Program-made: the position numbers and the translations under genes | NCBI GenBank assembly: GCA_945861635.1 | Contig: CAMAWH010000025.1 | Location: 1 to 64,000, forward strand | Length of the DNA: 64,000 nt | Source of the DNA: Klebsiella pneumoniae | GTDB lineage: Bacteria; Myxococcota_A; UBA796; SXON01 | Reading direction: 5' to 3' | The notes under the pieces: generated by a model | What the model saw: the letters and a program-made list of their open reading frames with translations, nothing else | Database searches by the model: none | Told to the model about the DNA's origin: nothing | Shown: positions 1 through 7,800 of the stretch, piece by piece | How positions within the stretch are numbered: the first letter of the stretch is position 1 | Layout of the letters: each line of letters begins with the position of its first letter

Positions 1-1
1 G

Positions 2-253
2 GACATCCTGTTGCTTCACGCCAACCTTTTGGCAAAAGAGGGCAAGCGGGAGGAAGGGTATGCCATCTTCCAAAAGGCCACGGCGGTGAACGAGGCTCGC
101 GTGAAAGCGGCGGAAGAAGCGAAGAACAAGGGCAAAAAAGCAGAAAAGAAGGGGGCCGCCGCGGGTTCGGGCGCCGCCGCGAAGCCGGACGGCGCTGTGA
201 AGAAGGCGCCGATCGCGTCACCGGCTGCGCCTCCGACCGGAGGCCCTCCGTGA
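2..253 (+). CDS. C-terminal end of a TPR-like protein (5' truncated by window edge)
   Basis: The frame is open from the first bases of the window to a TGA at 251-253, so only the last 83 residues are visible. The first 35 residues look like one tetratricopeptide-type helix pair, with small residues where the helices pack and a hydrophobic/charged periodicity. They are followed by a low-complexity tail rich in Lys, Ala, Gly and Pro, which is probably a disordered linker. The stop codon overlaps the GTG start of the next gene (GTGA at 250-253), so the two are translationally coupled and probably act together. Upstream domains are unknown; the TPR assignment rests on one repeat only. Confidence 0.6.
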   Translation, partial: DILLLHANLLAKEGKREEGYAIFQKATAVNEARVKAAEEAKNKGKKAEKKGAAAGSGAAAKPDGAVKKAPIASPAAPPTGGPP

Positions 254-1425
254 CCCGGCTTCGCATCGCGATGTTTGCGCTGCTCGGCCTGACATTGCTC
301 GGCGCGGGTCCGCAGCAGGCCGCGCCGGCCGGCGGGGCCGGCAACGGGGGAGAAAAGCGGGCGCGCACGGGGCAGCCACGTCGCATTCCGAATGGGGTTG
401 ACGGGGCACGGCGAAAGCTCGGCGCAGAGAGGGCCGGCCCCTCGGCTGCGAAACCCGGAGGAGGGAAGGGTGGAAAGGTCGGGCAGAACATGGGAAACTC
501 CATGCTTCGTTCGGGGAACAACGCCGCGGCCGCCGTCAGTTTTCGCAAAGCGATCAAACATGATCCGACGCAGGTCGCCGCGCACGTCGGGCTCGGAAAA
601 TCGCTCGCGCGCGATGGCAAATGTGAGGATGCACTCGTCGAACTGCTGCCCTGGGTGGACACCGTGCCGTTCGGCGCAGACGCGGCGCTGCTGACGTCGA
701 CGTGCGCGCACCGCTTGGGTTTTCTGGAAGATGCAGTGTACTTCGACCGGCTCGCAATCGACATCGAACCGGACAGCGCCCGCGCCTGGAGCAATCTCGC
801 GCTTGATCTTCAGGAAGTTGGAGATGTCGTTGGCGTGGCGGAGGCCCTCGACAAGCTCGATCTGCTGGGCCGGGACGGCCGCGATGCGTCGTTCTACCCT
901 CGCGCCGTTCTCGCGATTCGTGAGGGAAATATCGATGAGTTCGACATCCTCGCCCACCTGTGGAAGCGCGAACGGCGCTCGAAAGACGAACTCCGGCGGT
1001 TGACGGCCCAGACGTGGCTGGACATGGACGACCCCGTAATGTCACTTGCGACGATTGAGTCGGTGCGCAAGCTCAACCGGAGCTACCAGGAGGCGTGCAC
1101 GCGCGCGGAGGCAACCCGACGGGCCGGCGATCCGGAGGGCGCACTTACGCTGATCGATCGCCACGGCAAGCGTCCGCTGCAGGGCAGTGCGGCGGAGGCC
1201 GTGCGGATCCGCGCCCGCGTTGACTCGGGAGATATCGACGGCGCTCGCTCGCTTCTGGCAGAATACGACGACATCGCCGACGAGGAAATCGTCGCCAGTG
1301 CGTGGTACGTGGCGCACGCGCAAGACGACGCCGCGGGGATGGCACGTGCGGCCCGAGACTACGCGGAAGTGCAGGTCAGCCCGCTCCGCACGCTCGCATC
1401 GTTGGTGCCCGTTCCGGCGCGCTGA
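250..1425 (+). CDS. Exported TPR-repeat protein
   Basis: This 391-residue protein starts with GTG in a 4-bp overlap with the upstream TPR gene. Residues 1-25 form a signal-peptide-like segment (basic start, then a Leu/Ala core). Residues 26-80 are low-complexity Gly/Ala/Lys/Arg. From about residue 81 a series of alpha-helical repeats with TPR character begins (pattern of small residue, Tyr/Phe and Pro at the repeat turn, for example the segment ending in KHDP near residue 100). TPR proteins usually scaffold other proteins, and here the likely partner is the upstream coupled TPR protein. The stop codon lies only 3 nt from the stop of the convergent gene at 1429. No catalytic motif was seen, so the function is inferred to be scaffolding only. 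Confidence 0.7.
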   Translation: MTRLRIAMFALLGLTLLGAGPQQAAPAGGAGNGGEKRARTGQPRRIPNGVDGARRKLGAERAGPSAAKPGGGKGGKVGQNMGNSMLRSGNNAAAAVSFRKAIKHDPTQVAAHVGLGKSLARDGKCEDALVELLPWVDTVPFGADAALLTSTCAHRLGFLEDAVYFDRLAIDIEPDSARAWSNLALDLQEVGDVVGVAEALDKLDLLGRDGRDASFYPRAVLAIREGNIDEFDILAHLWKRERRSKDELRRLTAQTWLDMDDPVMSLATIESVRKLNRSYQEACTRAEATRRAGDPEGALTLIDRHGKRPLQGSAAEAVRIRARVDSGDIDGARSLLAEYDDIADEEIVASAWYVAHAQDDAAGMARAARDYAEVQVSPLRTLASLVPVPAR

Positions 1426-1428
1426 CGA

Positions 1429-2382
1429 CTACAGGTAGTAGTAGTAGTAGAACTGGTTGCCGGCGGTATCTGCGGCCCACGACCGGTAGAACGAGAACGA
1501 GTACTGGTCACCCCCGACCATCTGGATGCTGTACGAGGCCGCATTGAAGGCAAACGCGTACCAGGTGCCTTCGTAGTCGAAGAGCAGAGATTCTTCCACG
1601 ATGATGCTGCCATCTCCGTAGAAATCGAACGCATTTGTGAAGCCCCAGCTCGTGTTGAAGTAGGAGTCCGGGTCGTCAAACGAACCGTCCGTCAGGCCGG
1701 CCGCTCGCAGGTCATCGCAGGCTGAACCGCCGTCTTCCAGACTGTTGGAGACCTCAAGGTTGAACACCCATTCGCAGTCGGGGCAGCCGGACGTAACTTT
1801 TCCGCCTGCATCCTCCCAATCTCCGATGACGTTGCAGACAAAGTCCGCCTCTCGCACGCCGTACCAACCGGCGCCGTAGGTGCCGCCGGACCAGACCTCT
1901 CCGCACTCTTCGGTAGCGCCCTCTCCAATGTGGAACAGATAGGCGATGCCGGTATCCCCGGTACCGGTTGAACCGCAGGAGCTGTCGGAGCTGTCCGTCT
2001 TTCCGTCGCAGTCATCGTCCACGCGGTTGGAGCAATCTTCCGGCTCACCGGGATTTACGTCGGCATCCGAATCATCGCAGTCGTCACCGCCGGAACGCTC
2101 GTCGTCGTAGCCGTCACCATCGCCATCGACGCCTGCGCTGCCGGAGGTATCGCAATCCGCGTCGGAATCGGAATCGCTATCCGAGTCGGCATCCGCGTCC
2201 GCATCGGAGTCGGAGTCCGAATCGCTGTCCGAATCGGTATCCGAGTCGGAATCGGAGTCCGTATCCGAGTCGCCGAAGGGATTGCTGTTCGTTCCACCGC
2301 TATCACCGCTTTTGTCACTGCCGCTGGAGGAGGTCAGAAAGCCGCAACCGGAGAGGAGGAGTGCGAGCGGAAGGATGCGCAT
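1429..2382 (-). CDS. Acidic Ser-Asp repeat lipoprotein with penta-Tyr C-terminus (paralog 1)
   Basis: This 317-residue lipoprotein has a lipobox LLSGC with the lipidated Cys at position 13. Residues 38-79 are an almost pure Ser-Asp/Ala-Asp repeat, like the spacer stalk of Sdr-type surface proteins. It is followed by one MopE-type Asp/Cys calcium-binding unit (DGDGDGYDD ... DCDD ... PGE ... DDDCDG). The C-terminal 170 residues form a domain I do not recognise, with a GCPDCEW motif, other conserved cysteines and a final QFYYYYYL written as five TAC codons. The next gene upstream (2535-3230) encodes the same C-terminal domain and the same tail, so this is a tandem duplication. Location should be the outer membrane or cell surface; the function is unknown. 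Confidence 0.8.
   Translation of the reverse strand: MRILPLALLLSGCGFLTSSSGSDKSGDSGGTNSNPFGDSDTDSDSDSDTDSDSDSDSDSDADADADSDSDSDSDADCDTSGSAGVDGDGDGYDDERSGGDDCDDSDADVNPGEPEDCSNRVDDDCDGKTDSSDSSCGSTGTGDTGIAYLFHIGEGATEECGEVWSGGTYGAGWYGVREADFVCNVIGDWEDAGGKVTSGCPDCEWVFNLEVSNSLEDGGSACDDLRAAGLTDGSFDDPDSYFNTSWGFTNAFDFYGDGSIIVEESLLFDYEGTWYAFAFNAASYSIQMVGGDQYSFSFYRSWAADTAGNQFYYYYYL
2146..2271 (-). repeat. Low-complexity Ser-Asp/Ala-Asp codon repeat
   Basis: A run of alternating GAC/GAT and TCC/TCG/GCG codons encodes the Ser-Asp stalk of the lipoprotein at 1429-2382. Codons vary between units, so it is a protein-level repeat more than a perfect DNA repeat. Length variation between strains would be expected. 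Confidence 0.7.
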
Positions 2383-2406
2383 TGAGTGTCCGTGGGAAGC
2401 GTCGGC

Positions 2407-2435
2407 AGGCTAAACCAGAACAGGAGGTTTCGCAA
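2407..2435 (-). promoter_or_regulatory. Predicted promoter of the lipoprotein gene starting at 2382
   Basis: Reading the minus strand, TTGCGA (2435-2430) is followed after exactly 17 nt by TAGCCT (2412-2407). This matches a sigma-70-like -35/-10 pair with this window's TANNNT -10 style. Transcription would start near 2400, leaving a leader of about 18 nt before the ATG at 2382. Only a weak GGAC is visible as a ribosome site. Confidence 0.45.
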
Positions 2436-2534
2436 TGGAATTCTCCGGACGGGGTAAAACGGAAGAAGGGCCGCCCGGTTTCACCCAGACGACCCTTCGG
2501 TTCGGTGGGGCGTCAAGCGCGCCTCGGCCGGAAA

Positions 2535-3230
2535 CTACAGGTAGTAGTAGTAGTAAAACTGATTGCCCGCCGTGTCCGCCGCCCAACTGCGTACGAAGGA
2601 GAAGGCCGTTGGATCTCCGGCGAGCATGTCGATGTTGTAGTCCACGGCGTTGAACGCGAACGCGTACCACGTGCCTTCGTAGGTGAAGAGAAGGGATTCT
2701 TCGACGATGATGCTGCCGTCACCGTAGAAGTCGAACGCGTTTGTGAAGCCCCAGTCCGTGTTGAAGTAGCTCGTGGGATCGTCGAACGCCCCGTCGGTCA
2801 GCCCGGCGGCGCGCAGGTCATCACACTCGGGACCGCCGTCTTCCAAGCTGTCGGTCACCGCGAGGTTGAACGACCACTCACAATCGGGGCAACCCTCAAC
2901 AGGAACGGTCTCCGTGGCGGACCACGTGCCGAGCACGGAGCACACCCAGTCGGTTACGCCCACGCCGTACCAGCCCGCGCCGTAGCTCCCGGGCGTCCAC
3001 ACCCCTTCCGTTGCGCCGCCGCCGCCAACGTGAAACAGGTAGGCGATGCCGGTGTCATCGGCGTCGGCGTCCGCGTCCGCGTCACCGTCGGCGTCGGCGT
3101 CCGCGTCGGCGGCGTCCGTTCCCGAATCGTCTCCTTTGTTGTCGTCCGTCGTGAAGCAGCCCGAGCCCGAGAGGGCGAGCACGGAACTGGCGAGGAGGGC
3201 GCTTTTGAGGCTCTTGTCGAGCAGGGTCAT
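2535..3230 (-). CDS. Ala-Asp repeat lipoprotein with penta-Tyr C-terminus (paralog 2)
   Basis: This 231-residue paralog of the 1429-2382 product has a lipobox LSGSGC with Cys25, a short Ala-Asp repeat (residues 39-58), then the same unknown cysteine-containing domain starting DTGIAYLFH. It contains GCPDCEW, ECDDLRAAGLTDG and ends in QFYYYYYL. The MopE-type unit present in paralog 1 is missing. I chose the ATG at 3230 because GGAG lies 7-8 nt upstream; the longer frame to 3272 has no ribosome site. By eye, the C-terminal domains are roughly two-thirds identical, while the stalks differ. It is probably a surface lipoprotein of unknown function. Confidence 0.8.
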   Translation of the reverse strand: MTLLDKSLKSALLASSVLALSGSGCFTTDDNKGDDSGTDAADADADADGDADADADADDTGIAYLFHVGGGGATEGVWTPGSYGAGWYGVGVTDWVCSVLGTWSATETVPVEGCPDCEWSFNLAVTDSLEDGGPECDDLRAAGLTDGAFDDPTSYFNTDWGFTNAFDFYGDGSIIVEESLLFTYEGTWYAFAFNAVDYNIDMLAGDPTAFSFVRSWAADTAGNQFYYYYYL

Positions 3231-3270
3231 CGATGACTCCAGAAGAATGGGGATGTGCCGAAGCGGGCGC

Positions 3271-3299
3271 AACCTACACGGTCACCTTTCGTCATGCAA
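3271..3299 (-). promoter_or_regulatory. Predicted promoter of the lipoprotein gene starting at 3230
   Basis: On the minus strand TTGCAT (3299-3294) and TAGGTT (3276-3271) are separated by 17 nt. The leader would be about 35 nt and includes the GGAG ribosome site in front of the ATG at 3230. The arrangement parallels the promoter of the downstream paralog. Confidence 0.45.
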
Positions 3300-3338
3300 G
3301 ACAAAACCTCGTCAGGCCGTGCGAGATAGGCCGAAGAA

Positions 3339-4193
3339 ATGCGAATCGCCGCAACGAGCGACATCCACATCGACAAAAATGGCGAAGCGGCCCTCCAGGC
3401 GCTCGTCGCTCGCGTGCGGACCCTCGATCCCGACGTTCTCATCATCGCGGGAGACATCGCGACGTCGCCGACGACCTACCTTTCGACCCTGCTCGCGCTG
3501 CGGGAAGTCACGCCCGAGGTGTTGATTGTCGCGGGAAACCACGACGTCTGGTCGGGTCCGGCGGCCGTGGAGGCGGGGATCGATGCCTGGGCGCGCCTCG
3601 ACAAGATTCTTCCCGCGTTGTGTCAGGAAGCGGGCGCCGTTTGTCTCGACGCCGGGCCGGTGGTGGTCGATGGCGTTGGCTTCGCAGGGACGCTTGGCTG
3701 GTACGATCTTTCCACGCGGGACATGGAGTTAGAGGCGTCTGATGAAGCTTATCGAACGGGTTCGTTCGCGGGAATGCAGTGGATGGACCATCGACTTGCG
3801 GTATGGAAAGGCGAAAACGGCGAGGCGATGACGGAGCGACAGGTGGCCGAACGCCTCCGCGCTCGGTTTGCGGCGCACCTCGCTTCGCTTGACACGGACG
3901 TGATCGTCGCGGTGACGCACATGCTGCCGTTCGCCGAACAGGTGCATCGCAAGTCGCACCCGGGCTGGCGATTTGCCAACGCGTTCATGGGGCAGCTTGC
4001 GCTCGGAGAGGTGATCCGAGCCGATCCGCGCGTCCGCGTCGCGATCGCTGGACACACGCACCTCCCCAGTGAAAACGCGTCCGGCCCGCTGCACACGCTC
4101 GTCACGCCGCTTGGCTACCACACGGAGTGGGGCGGCCGGACAGCGGTCGAAGCGGTGGAGCGAGCCGTGCGCGTCATCGAACTGGACGCGTAG
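3339..4193 (+). CDS. Calcineurin-like metallophosphoesterase
   Basis: This 284-residue cytoplasmic protein carries all the motifs of the calcineurin-like fold: DIH at residues 8-10, GD at 38-39, GNHD at 66-69, a later TH dyad (THMLPF) and the terminal GHTH. These residues coordinate a two-metal centre that hydrolyses phosphoesters. The substrate cannot be told; family members act on nucleotides, phospholipids or phosphoproteins. There is no signal peptide or membrane segment. It sits alone between divergent and convergent neighbours, so genome context adds nothing. The fold is certain from motifs and the exact activity is open. Confidence 0.88.
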   Translation: MRIAATSDIHIDKNGEAALQALVARVRTLDPDVLIIAGDIATSPTTYLSTLLALREVTPEVLIVAGNHDVWSGPAAVEAGIDAWARLDKILPALCQEAGAVCLDAGPVVVDGVGFAGTLGWYDLSTRDMELEASDEAYRTGSFAGMQWMDHRLAVWKGENGEAMTERQVAERLRARFAAHLASLDTDVIVAVTHMLPFAEQVHRKSHPGWRFANAFMGQLALGEVIRADPRVRVAIAGHTHLPSENASGPLHTLVTPLGYHTEWGGRTAVEAVERAVRVIELDA

Positions 4194-4202
4194 TCTCGAA
4201 CG

Positions 4203-4436
4203 TCAGCGGGGCGTGCCGGCCTTGCCGATTTTTCCGGTGGACAGCATCTTCTTCACGTCCATGCCCAGGTCCTTCACGCCCGCCTGGAACTGAGGAACGA
4301 ACACCCAAGCTGCAGCGACGAGCGCGATGACGATGACGGAGATCAGGAGCATGTACTCGACGGTCGATTGTCCGTCTTCGTCGTTGAGGAGGTCGTTGAG
4401 GAGGTCGTTGCCGAGGGCGAGGGCGTAGGAGCGCAT
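4203..4436 (-). CDS. Flp/Fap-type (type IVb) pilin-like protein
   Basis: This 77-residue protein has a class-IVb prepilin layout: a 22-residue leader ending in DEDG, then QSTVEY with Glu at +5 and Tyr at +6 of the predicted mature protein, and about 20 hydrophobic residues. The TadV-type prepilin peptidase would cut after Gly22. I chose the ATG at 4436 because GGAG lies 8 nt upstream. The leader contains a duplicated DLLN unit from a 12-bp tandem DNA repeat. No tad/cpa assembly gene lies nearby, so this is an orphan pilin or pseudopilin that would need machinery encoded elsewhere. Confidence 0.75.
   Translation of the reverse strand: MRSYALALGNDLLNDLLNDEDGQSTVEYMLLISVIVIALVAAAWVFVPQFQAGVKDLGMDVKKMLSTGKIGKAGTPR
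4383..4406 (-). repeat. 12-bp tandem repeat within the pilin leader
   Basis: Two perfect copies of the plus-strand unit GTTGAGGAGGTC sit at 4383-4394 and 4395-4406. They encode the repeated residues DLLN in the prepilin leader. The repeat is in frame (a multiple of 3), so copy changes would alter leader length without a frameshift. Confidence 0.8.
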
Positions 4437-4572
4437 GGGGAATCTCCGTTTGGGGGTTCGGTAGGGGAACAGCAATTGCTGTGCCGACGATGCAATCGTC
4501 ACTATTCCGGGGCGATTCGCAGGCGGTGCCCCAAAAACGTCGCACCGTAGGGGCAGCGCTGCCCCGTCCGGT

Positions 4573-6087
4573 CTACAGGTCGAACGTGATTCCTTGCGCG
4601 AGTGGGAGATCCCGGCCCCAGTTCAACGTGCAGGTTTGCCGACGCATGTACGCCTTCCAACTGTCGCTGCCGGCTTCGCGCCCACCACCGGTTTCCTTCT
4701 CGCCGCCGAATGCGCCTCCGATCTCGGCGCCGCTCGTGCCGATATTGACGTTTGCGATTCCGCAATCGCTGCCCAGCGGGGAGAGAAACGTCTCGGCCGC
4801 GCGAAACGAGTCGGTGAAAATGGAGGAGGAAAGCCCTTGTGGGACATCGTTGTTCGCTGCGATCGCGTCGTCGAGTTGGTCGTATTCGAGGACGTACAGG
4901 ATGGGCGCAAACGTCTCCTCCCGGCAGATCGCCATTCCCGGCCGCGCCTTGATAAGGGTCGGTTGTACGTAGAAACCCGCGCGCTCGATTCGCTTTCCTC
5001 CGGCGAGCACGACGCCACCTTGCGCCTGCGCCACCGAGACGGCTTCCTCGAACATCGTGACCGCCCCGGCGTCGATCAGCGGTCCACACAGCGTCCCGTC
5101 GGCAAGCGCCGGCCCGACGCGAACTTGTTTGTATGCCGTTGCAAGTTTTTCGATGAAGGCCGGCGCGATGGACCTGTGGACGTACACCCGCCGCGTGCTC
5201 GTGCAGCGCTGGCCGGCGGTACCCACTGCGCCGAAAAGGATGCCGCGGAGCGCGAGCGTGAGGTCGGCCGTCGGATCCACGATGATCGCGTTGTTCCCCC
5301 CCAATTCGAGGAGCGAGCGCCCCAGCCGCTCGGCGACCACCTTACCCACGTGGCGTCCCATCCGCGTGGATCCGGTAGCCGAGACGAGGGGGAGGCGTCG
5401 GTCGGCGATCATGCGTTCACCGACGTCCGAATCCCGTCCGATGATCAACCCGAACAGTCCGTTCCATCCTGCTTTCTCCAAAACCGTCTGGCAAATCCGG
5501 TGACTGGCTATGGCGACGAGCGGCGCCTTCAGCGAGGGCTTCCAAACGACGGAATTTCCCGCGACCGCAGCGATCATCGCGTTCCACGCCCACACCGCGT
5601 TCGGAAAATTGAACGCGCTGATGACGCCGATGGTGCCGAGCGGATGCCATTGCTCGTACATGCGGTGGCGCGGCCGCTCCGAGTGCATCGACAGCCCGTA
5701 CAACTGGCGCGACAACCCCACCGAGAAGTCAGCGATGTCGATGGTCTCCTGAACCTCTCCCTGACCCTCCGCCCTGATCTTTCCGACCTCCATGCTCACC
5801 AGCGCCCCGAGGTCCACTTTGTGCGCGCGAAAGGCGTCCCCCATTTGCCGAACGAGCTCGCCACGGGCGGGCGCGGGAAGCATGCGCCACTCTTTCTGGG
5901 CGCGCACAGCCGCTGCGACGACCGCTTCGTACTGCGCGGACGTCGCAAGTTCGACGCGCGCGATGGTCTCACCGTTCGACGGGTCCACGCTGGCGATCGT
6001 GCCGGCGTACCCTCCGTTCAGGGCGGCGCCACACCATGCACCGGGGTTCGTTTCGCCGAGGCCAAGACGGGAGAGCAGGTCGGACAC
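4573..6087 (-). CDS. ALDH7-family (antiquitin-type) aldehyde dehydrogenase
   Basis: This 504-residue NAD(P)-dependent aldehyde dehydrogenase contains the cofactor-region Lys in VVWKPS, the general-base Glu in LELGGNN and the catalytic Cys in GQRCTS. The C-terminal block with GTSGAEIGGAFGGEKETGGG and SWKAYMRR is characteristic of the antiquitin/ALDH7 branch. Members oxidise alpha-aminoadipate semialdehyde (in equilibrium with piperideine-6-carboxylate) to 2-aminoadipate in lysine breakdown. The start is a GTG at 6087 with AGGA upstream. No other lysine-catabolism gene is adjacent, so the substrate is inferred from the family only. Length is normal. Confidence 0.9.
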   Translation of the reverse strand: MSDLLSRLGLGETNPGAWCGAALNGGYAGTIASVDPSNGETIARVELATSAQYEAVVAAAVRAQKEWRMLPAPARGELVRQMGDAFRAHKVDLGALVSMEVGKIRAEGQGEVQETIDIADFSVGLSRQLYGLSMHSERPRHRMYEQWHPLGTIGVISAFNFPNAVWAWNAMIAAVAGNSVVWKPSLKAPLVAIASHRICQTVLEKAGWNGLFGLIIGRDSDVGERMIADRRLPLVSATGSTRMGRHVGKVVAERLGRSLLELGGNNAIIVDPTADLTLALRGILFGAVGTAGQRCTSTRRVYVHRSIAPAFIEKLATAYKQVRVGPALADGTLCGPLIDAGAVTMFEEAVSVAQAQGGVVLAGGKRIERAGFYVQPTLIKARPGMAICREETFAPILYVLEYDQLDDAIAANNDVPQGLSSSIFTDSFRAAETFLSPLGSDCGIANVNIGTSGAEIGGAFGGEKETGGGREAGSDSWKAYMRRQTCTLNWGRDLPLAQGITFDL

Positions 6088-6155
6088 GGGTCATCCTGAG
6101 GTGCGCGCGTCTAACCGGTCCGGAGCCCGGGGGGAGGCTGGGTTAGGTTGGCCGG

Positions 6156-7157
6156 ATGTTGCTCCTCGTGCCCCTTCTCACGCCCGCGTTCGGACAGGAT
6201 GCGGTGACCCTCGAATACGTTAAAAAGGGCCAGGTAGCGACGTCGTTGCCGTCGTTCACCGTCATCGCAAACTCCGATGCGAGCTCGCTATCCGTAAGCG
6301 GCGCCTGCGGGGGGGTGTCATTCAAGCGCTCCGGAACCGCGCAGTCTGGCGAAAAATGGCACTTCCCGTTGGACCTGCCGGTGGGGAACTACAGTTGCCG
6401 TGGCGCCCTTTCGGTGGAGTTGGACAATGGCGAAACCGGCGAAATGCCGCTTTCGTTTACGGTACAACAGCTTCCTCGGTTGCAGATGCGTGTCTCTCCG
6501 GGCACGCTGGATGTCGCCGGACGGAAGGTTGGAATCATCTTGGACCGCACCGCCGGTCGCGTGGAGATTACCGTGCTCGGCCCGAAGGGAGTCGAGTTGG
6601 GCGGAAGCATGACGCATTCGATTTCCGCGGCGGGGCAGGTCATTGAGTGTGCGTGGACGCAGCGGCCGGATGACGCAATGAAACTGAAGATTCGGGCGTT
6701 CGATGAGAACGGATTTTATTCCGATCTCGAGTTGTCTCCGTGGCGGTATAGCGTGCCGCACGAGGACGTCATTTTCGCAACGAACGCTGCCGTCATCGAT
6801 GGTGCAGAGGAGCCAAAGCTGATCACGGCGATGGAAGAGGTGAGGGGAGTGCTGGATAAGTACGGTACGGACGTCGTGATCAAGCTTTACGTTGCGGGCC
6901 ATACGGACACGGTCGGCAGCCCGGACAAGAATCAAACGCTGTCGATGGACCGCGCCAAATCGATCTCGGCTTGGTTCAAGAAGGCGGGTTTTCCGGGAGA
7001 CATATACTATCAGGGCATGGGCGAGCGCGACCTCGGGGTGCCGACCGCGGACGAGATCGACGAGCCGAGAAACCGGCGTGTCGCCTACACGCTTGCCGCC
7101 CAGTCACCGGACATGCCTTCCGACGTAAGCGGCCTGACCTGGGTTCCGCTCCACTAG
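6156..7157 (+). CDS. OmpA-family peptidoglycan-binding protein
   Basis: This 333-residue exported protein begins with a short signal peptide ending near PAFGQ. The N-terminal 200 residues are beta-rich and unrecognised. The last 110 residues are an OmpA-like domain: FATNAAVID, then AGHTDTVGS with the conserved Asp, then NQTLSMDRAKSI with the Arg that contacts the diaminopimelate group of peptidoglycan. It probably tethers the envelope to the cell wall. A TAGGTT hexamer ends 6 nt before the ATG, so the message may be leaderless; no ribosome site is visible. It is divergent from the aldehyde dehydrogenase gene. Confidence 0.85.
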   Translation: MLLLVPLLTPAFGQDAVTLEYVKKGQVATSLPSFTVIANSDASSLSVSGACGGVSFKRSGTAQSGEKWHFPLDLPVGNYSCRGALSVELDNGETGEMPLSFTVQQLPRLQMRVSPGTLDVAGRKVGIILDRTAGRVEITVLGPKGVELGGSMTHSISAAGQVIECAWTQRPDDAMKLKIRAFDENGFYSDLELSPWRYSVPHEDVIFATNAAVIDGAEEPKLITAMEEVRGVLDKYGTDVVIKLYVAGHTDTVGSPDKNQTLSMDRAKSISAWFKKAGFPGDIYYQGMGERDLGVPTADEIDEPRNRRVAYTLAAQSPDMPSDVSGLTWVPLH

Positions 7158-7173
7158 TGCATCGATGCGCGAA

Positions 7174-7689
7174 TTACCGAGCGTCGGGACTGCCAAAACC
7201 CTTGAGCGAGCCGCGGCGCCACTGCTGATAATGAGCCGAACAGAAGCCCTTCGAGCGGATGGTGTCTGCGCAGCCGGCGACCTTGCAGTTTCCCCGCGGC
7301 GCGGCCACGAGGGGCGCTACCTGGCCCGGTGCTGCGTGGCTTCCGTCGGCAAGCGCGGCTTCCAACTCGGAGATTCGGGCTTCCAGATGCCCGATACGCG
7401 ATTCATGGCCGCCCGCGGAGGGGGCCGGGGACGCCTCGGCGGCTTGCCGGGCCATATTGGCTTCCGTGCGTGCCTGCTCGGCGAGGTGCTGAAGGTCAGC
7501 GAGGCGTTTTTCCATACCGTCCATGCGCGTGCGCATGTCCTTCACTTCGTCACGAATCGCCTGCACCTCGGCGGGGGAGGCATATCCATGTTCCTTCAGC
7601 AGCTCGTGTACGATTTCCCGAATCGGCGCGTCCAGCACGCGGCCGGCCGGCCGGGACAGGCGGGATGAAAAAACGTCACTGAGGGCCAT
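7174..7689 (-). CDS. Coiled-coil protein with C-terminal Cx4Cx9CxxH motif
   Basis: This 171-residue soluble protein has a globular N-terminal 45 residues, a long coiled coil (about residues 45-115, heptads rich in Glu, Arg, Met and Leu), a Pro/Gly/Ala linker, and a C-terminal zinc-finger-like motif with spacing Cx4Cx9CxxH followed by YQQWRRG. The Cys/His spacing and basic tail suggest zinc and perhaps nucleic-acid binding. I chose the ATG at 7689 because AAGGAG lies 5 nt upstream. Its promoter overlaps a perfect palindrome, so it is probably regulated and may regulate itself. I do not recognise a named family. Confidence 0.7.
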   Translation of the reverse strand: MALSDVFSSRLSRPAGRVLDAPIREIVHELLKEHGYASPAEVQAIRDEVKDMRTRMDGMEKRLADLQHLAEQARTEANMARQAAEASPAPSAGGHESRIGHLEARISELEAALADGSHAAPGQVAPLVAAPRGNCKVAGCADTIRSKGFCSAHYQQWRRGSLKGFGSPDAR

Positions 7690-7700
7690 GGACGCTCCTT

Positions 7701-7737
7701 GATACATTTATGTATCGAACTGCCCTTGTCACGTCAA
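7701..7737 (-). promoter_or_regulatory. Promoter with palindromic operator for the coiled-coil zinc-finger gene
   Basis: On the minus strand TTGACG (7737-7732), 17 nt, then TACATA (7714-7709) form a good sigma-70-type promoter. The -10 lies inside a perfect inverted repeat, GATACA-TTTA-TGTATC on the plus strand at 7701-7716, which is a likely repressor site. Further upstream, at about 7743-7760, are two more GTATC half-sites spaced 7 nt apart. A dimeric regulator bound at the palindrome would block polymerase directly. Confidence 0.55.
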
Positions 7738-7800
7738 GGGAAGTATCAGAAATTGTATCATCCGGCGTGGGTCACGCTCCGGCACCGATCGATCCGCGGC

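Noticed and set aside
1968-3236. A 422-codon plus-strand open frame rich in Arg, Ser and His
   Set aside because: It is the antisense of the Ser-Asp and Ala-Asp repeats and of paralog 2; Asp codons read backwards give Arg/Val/Ser runs, and there is no ribosome site.
4594-6099. A 501-codon plus-strand frame
   Set aside because: It lies exactly opposite the aldehyde dehydrogenase, which has all its family motifs; the antisense product is Arg/His-rich without recognisable domains.
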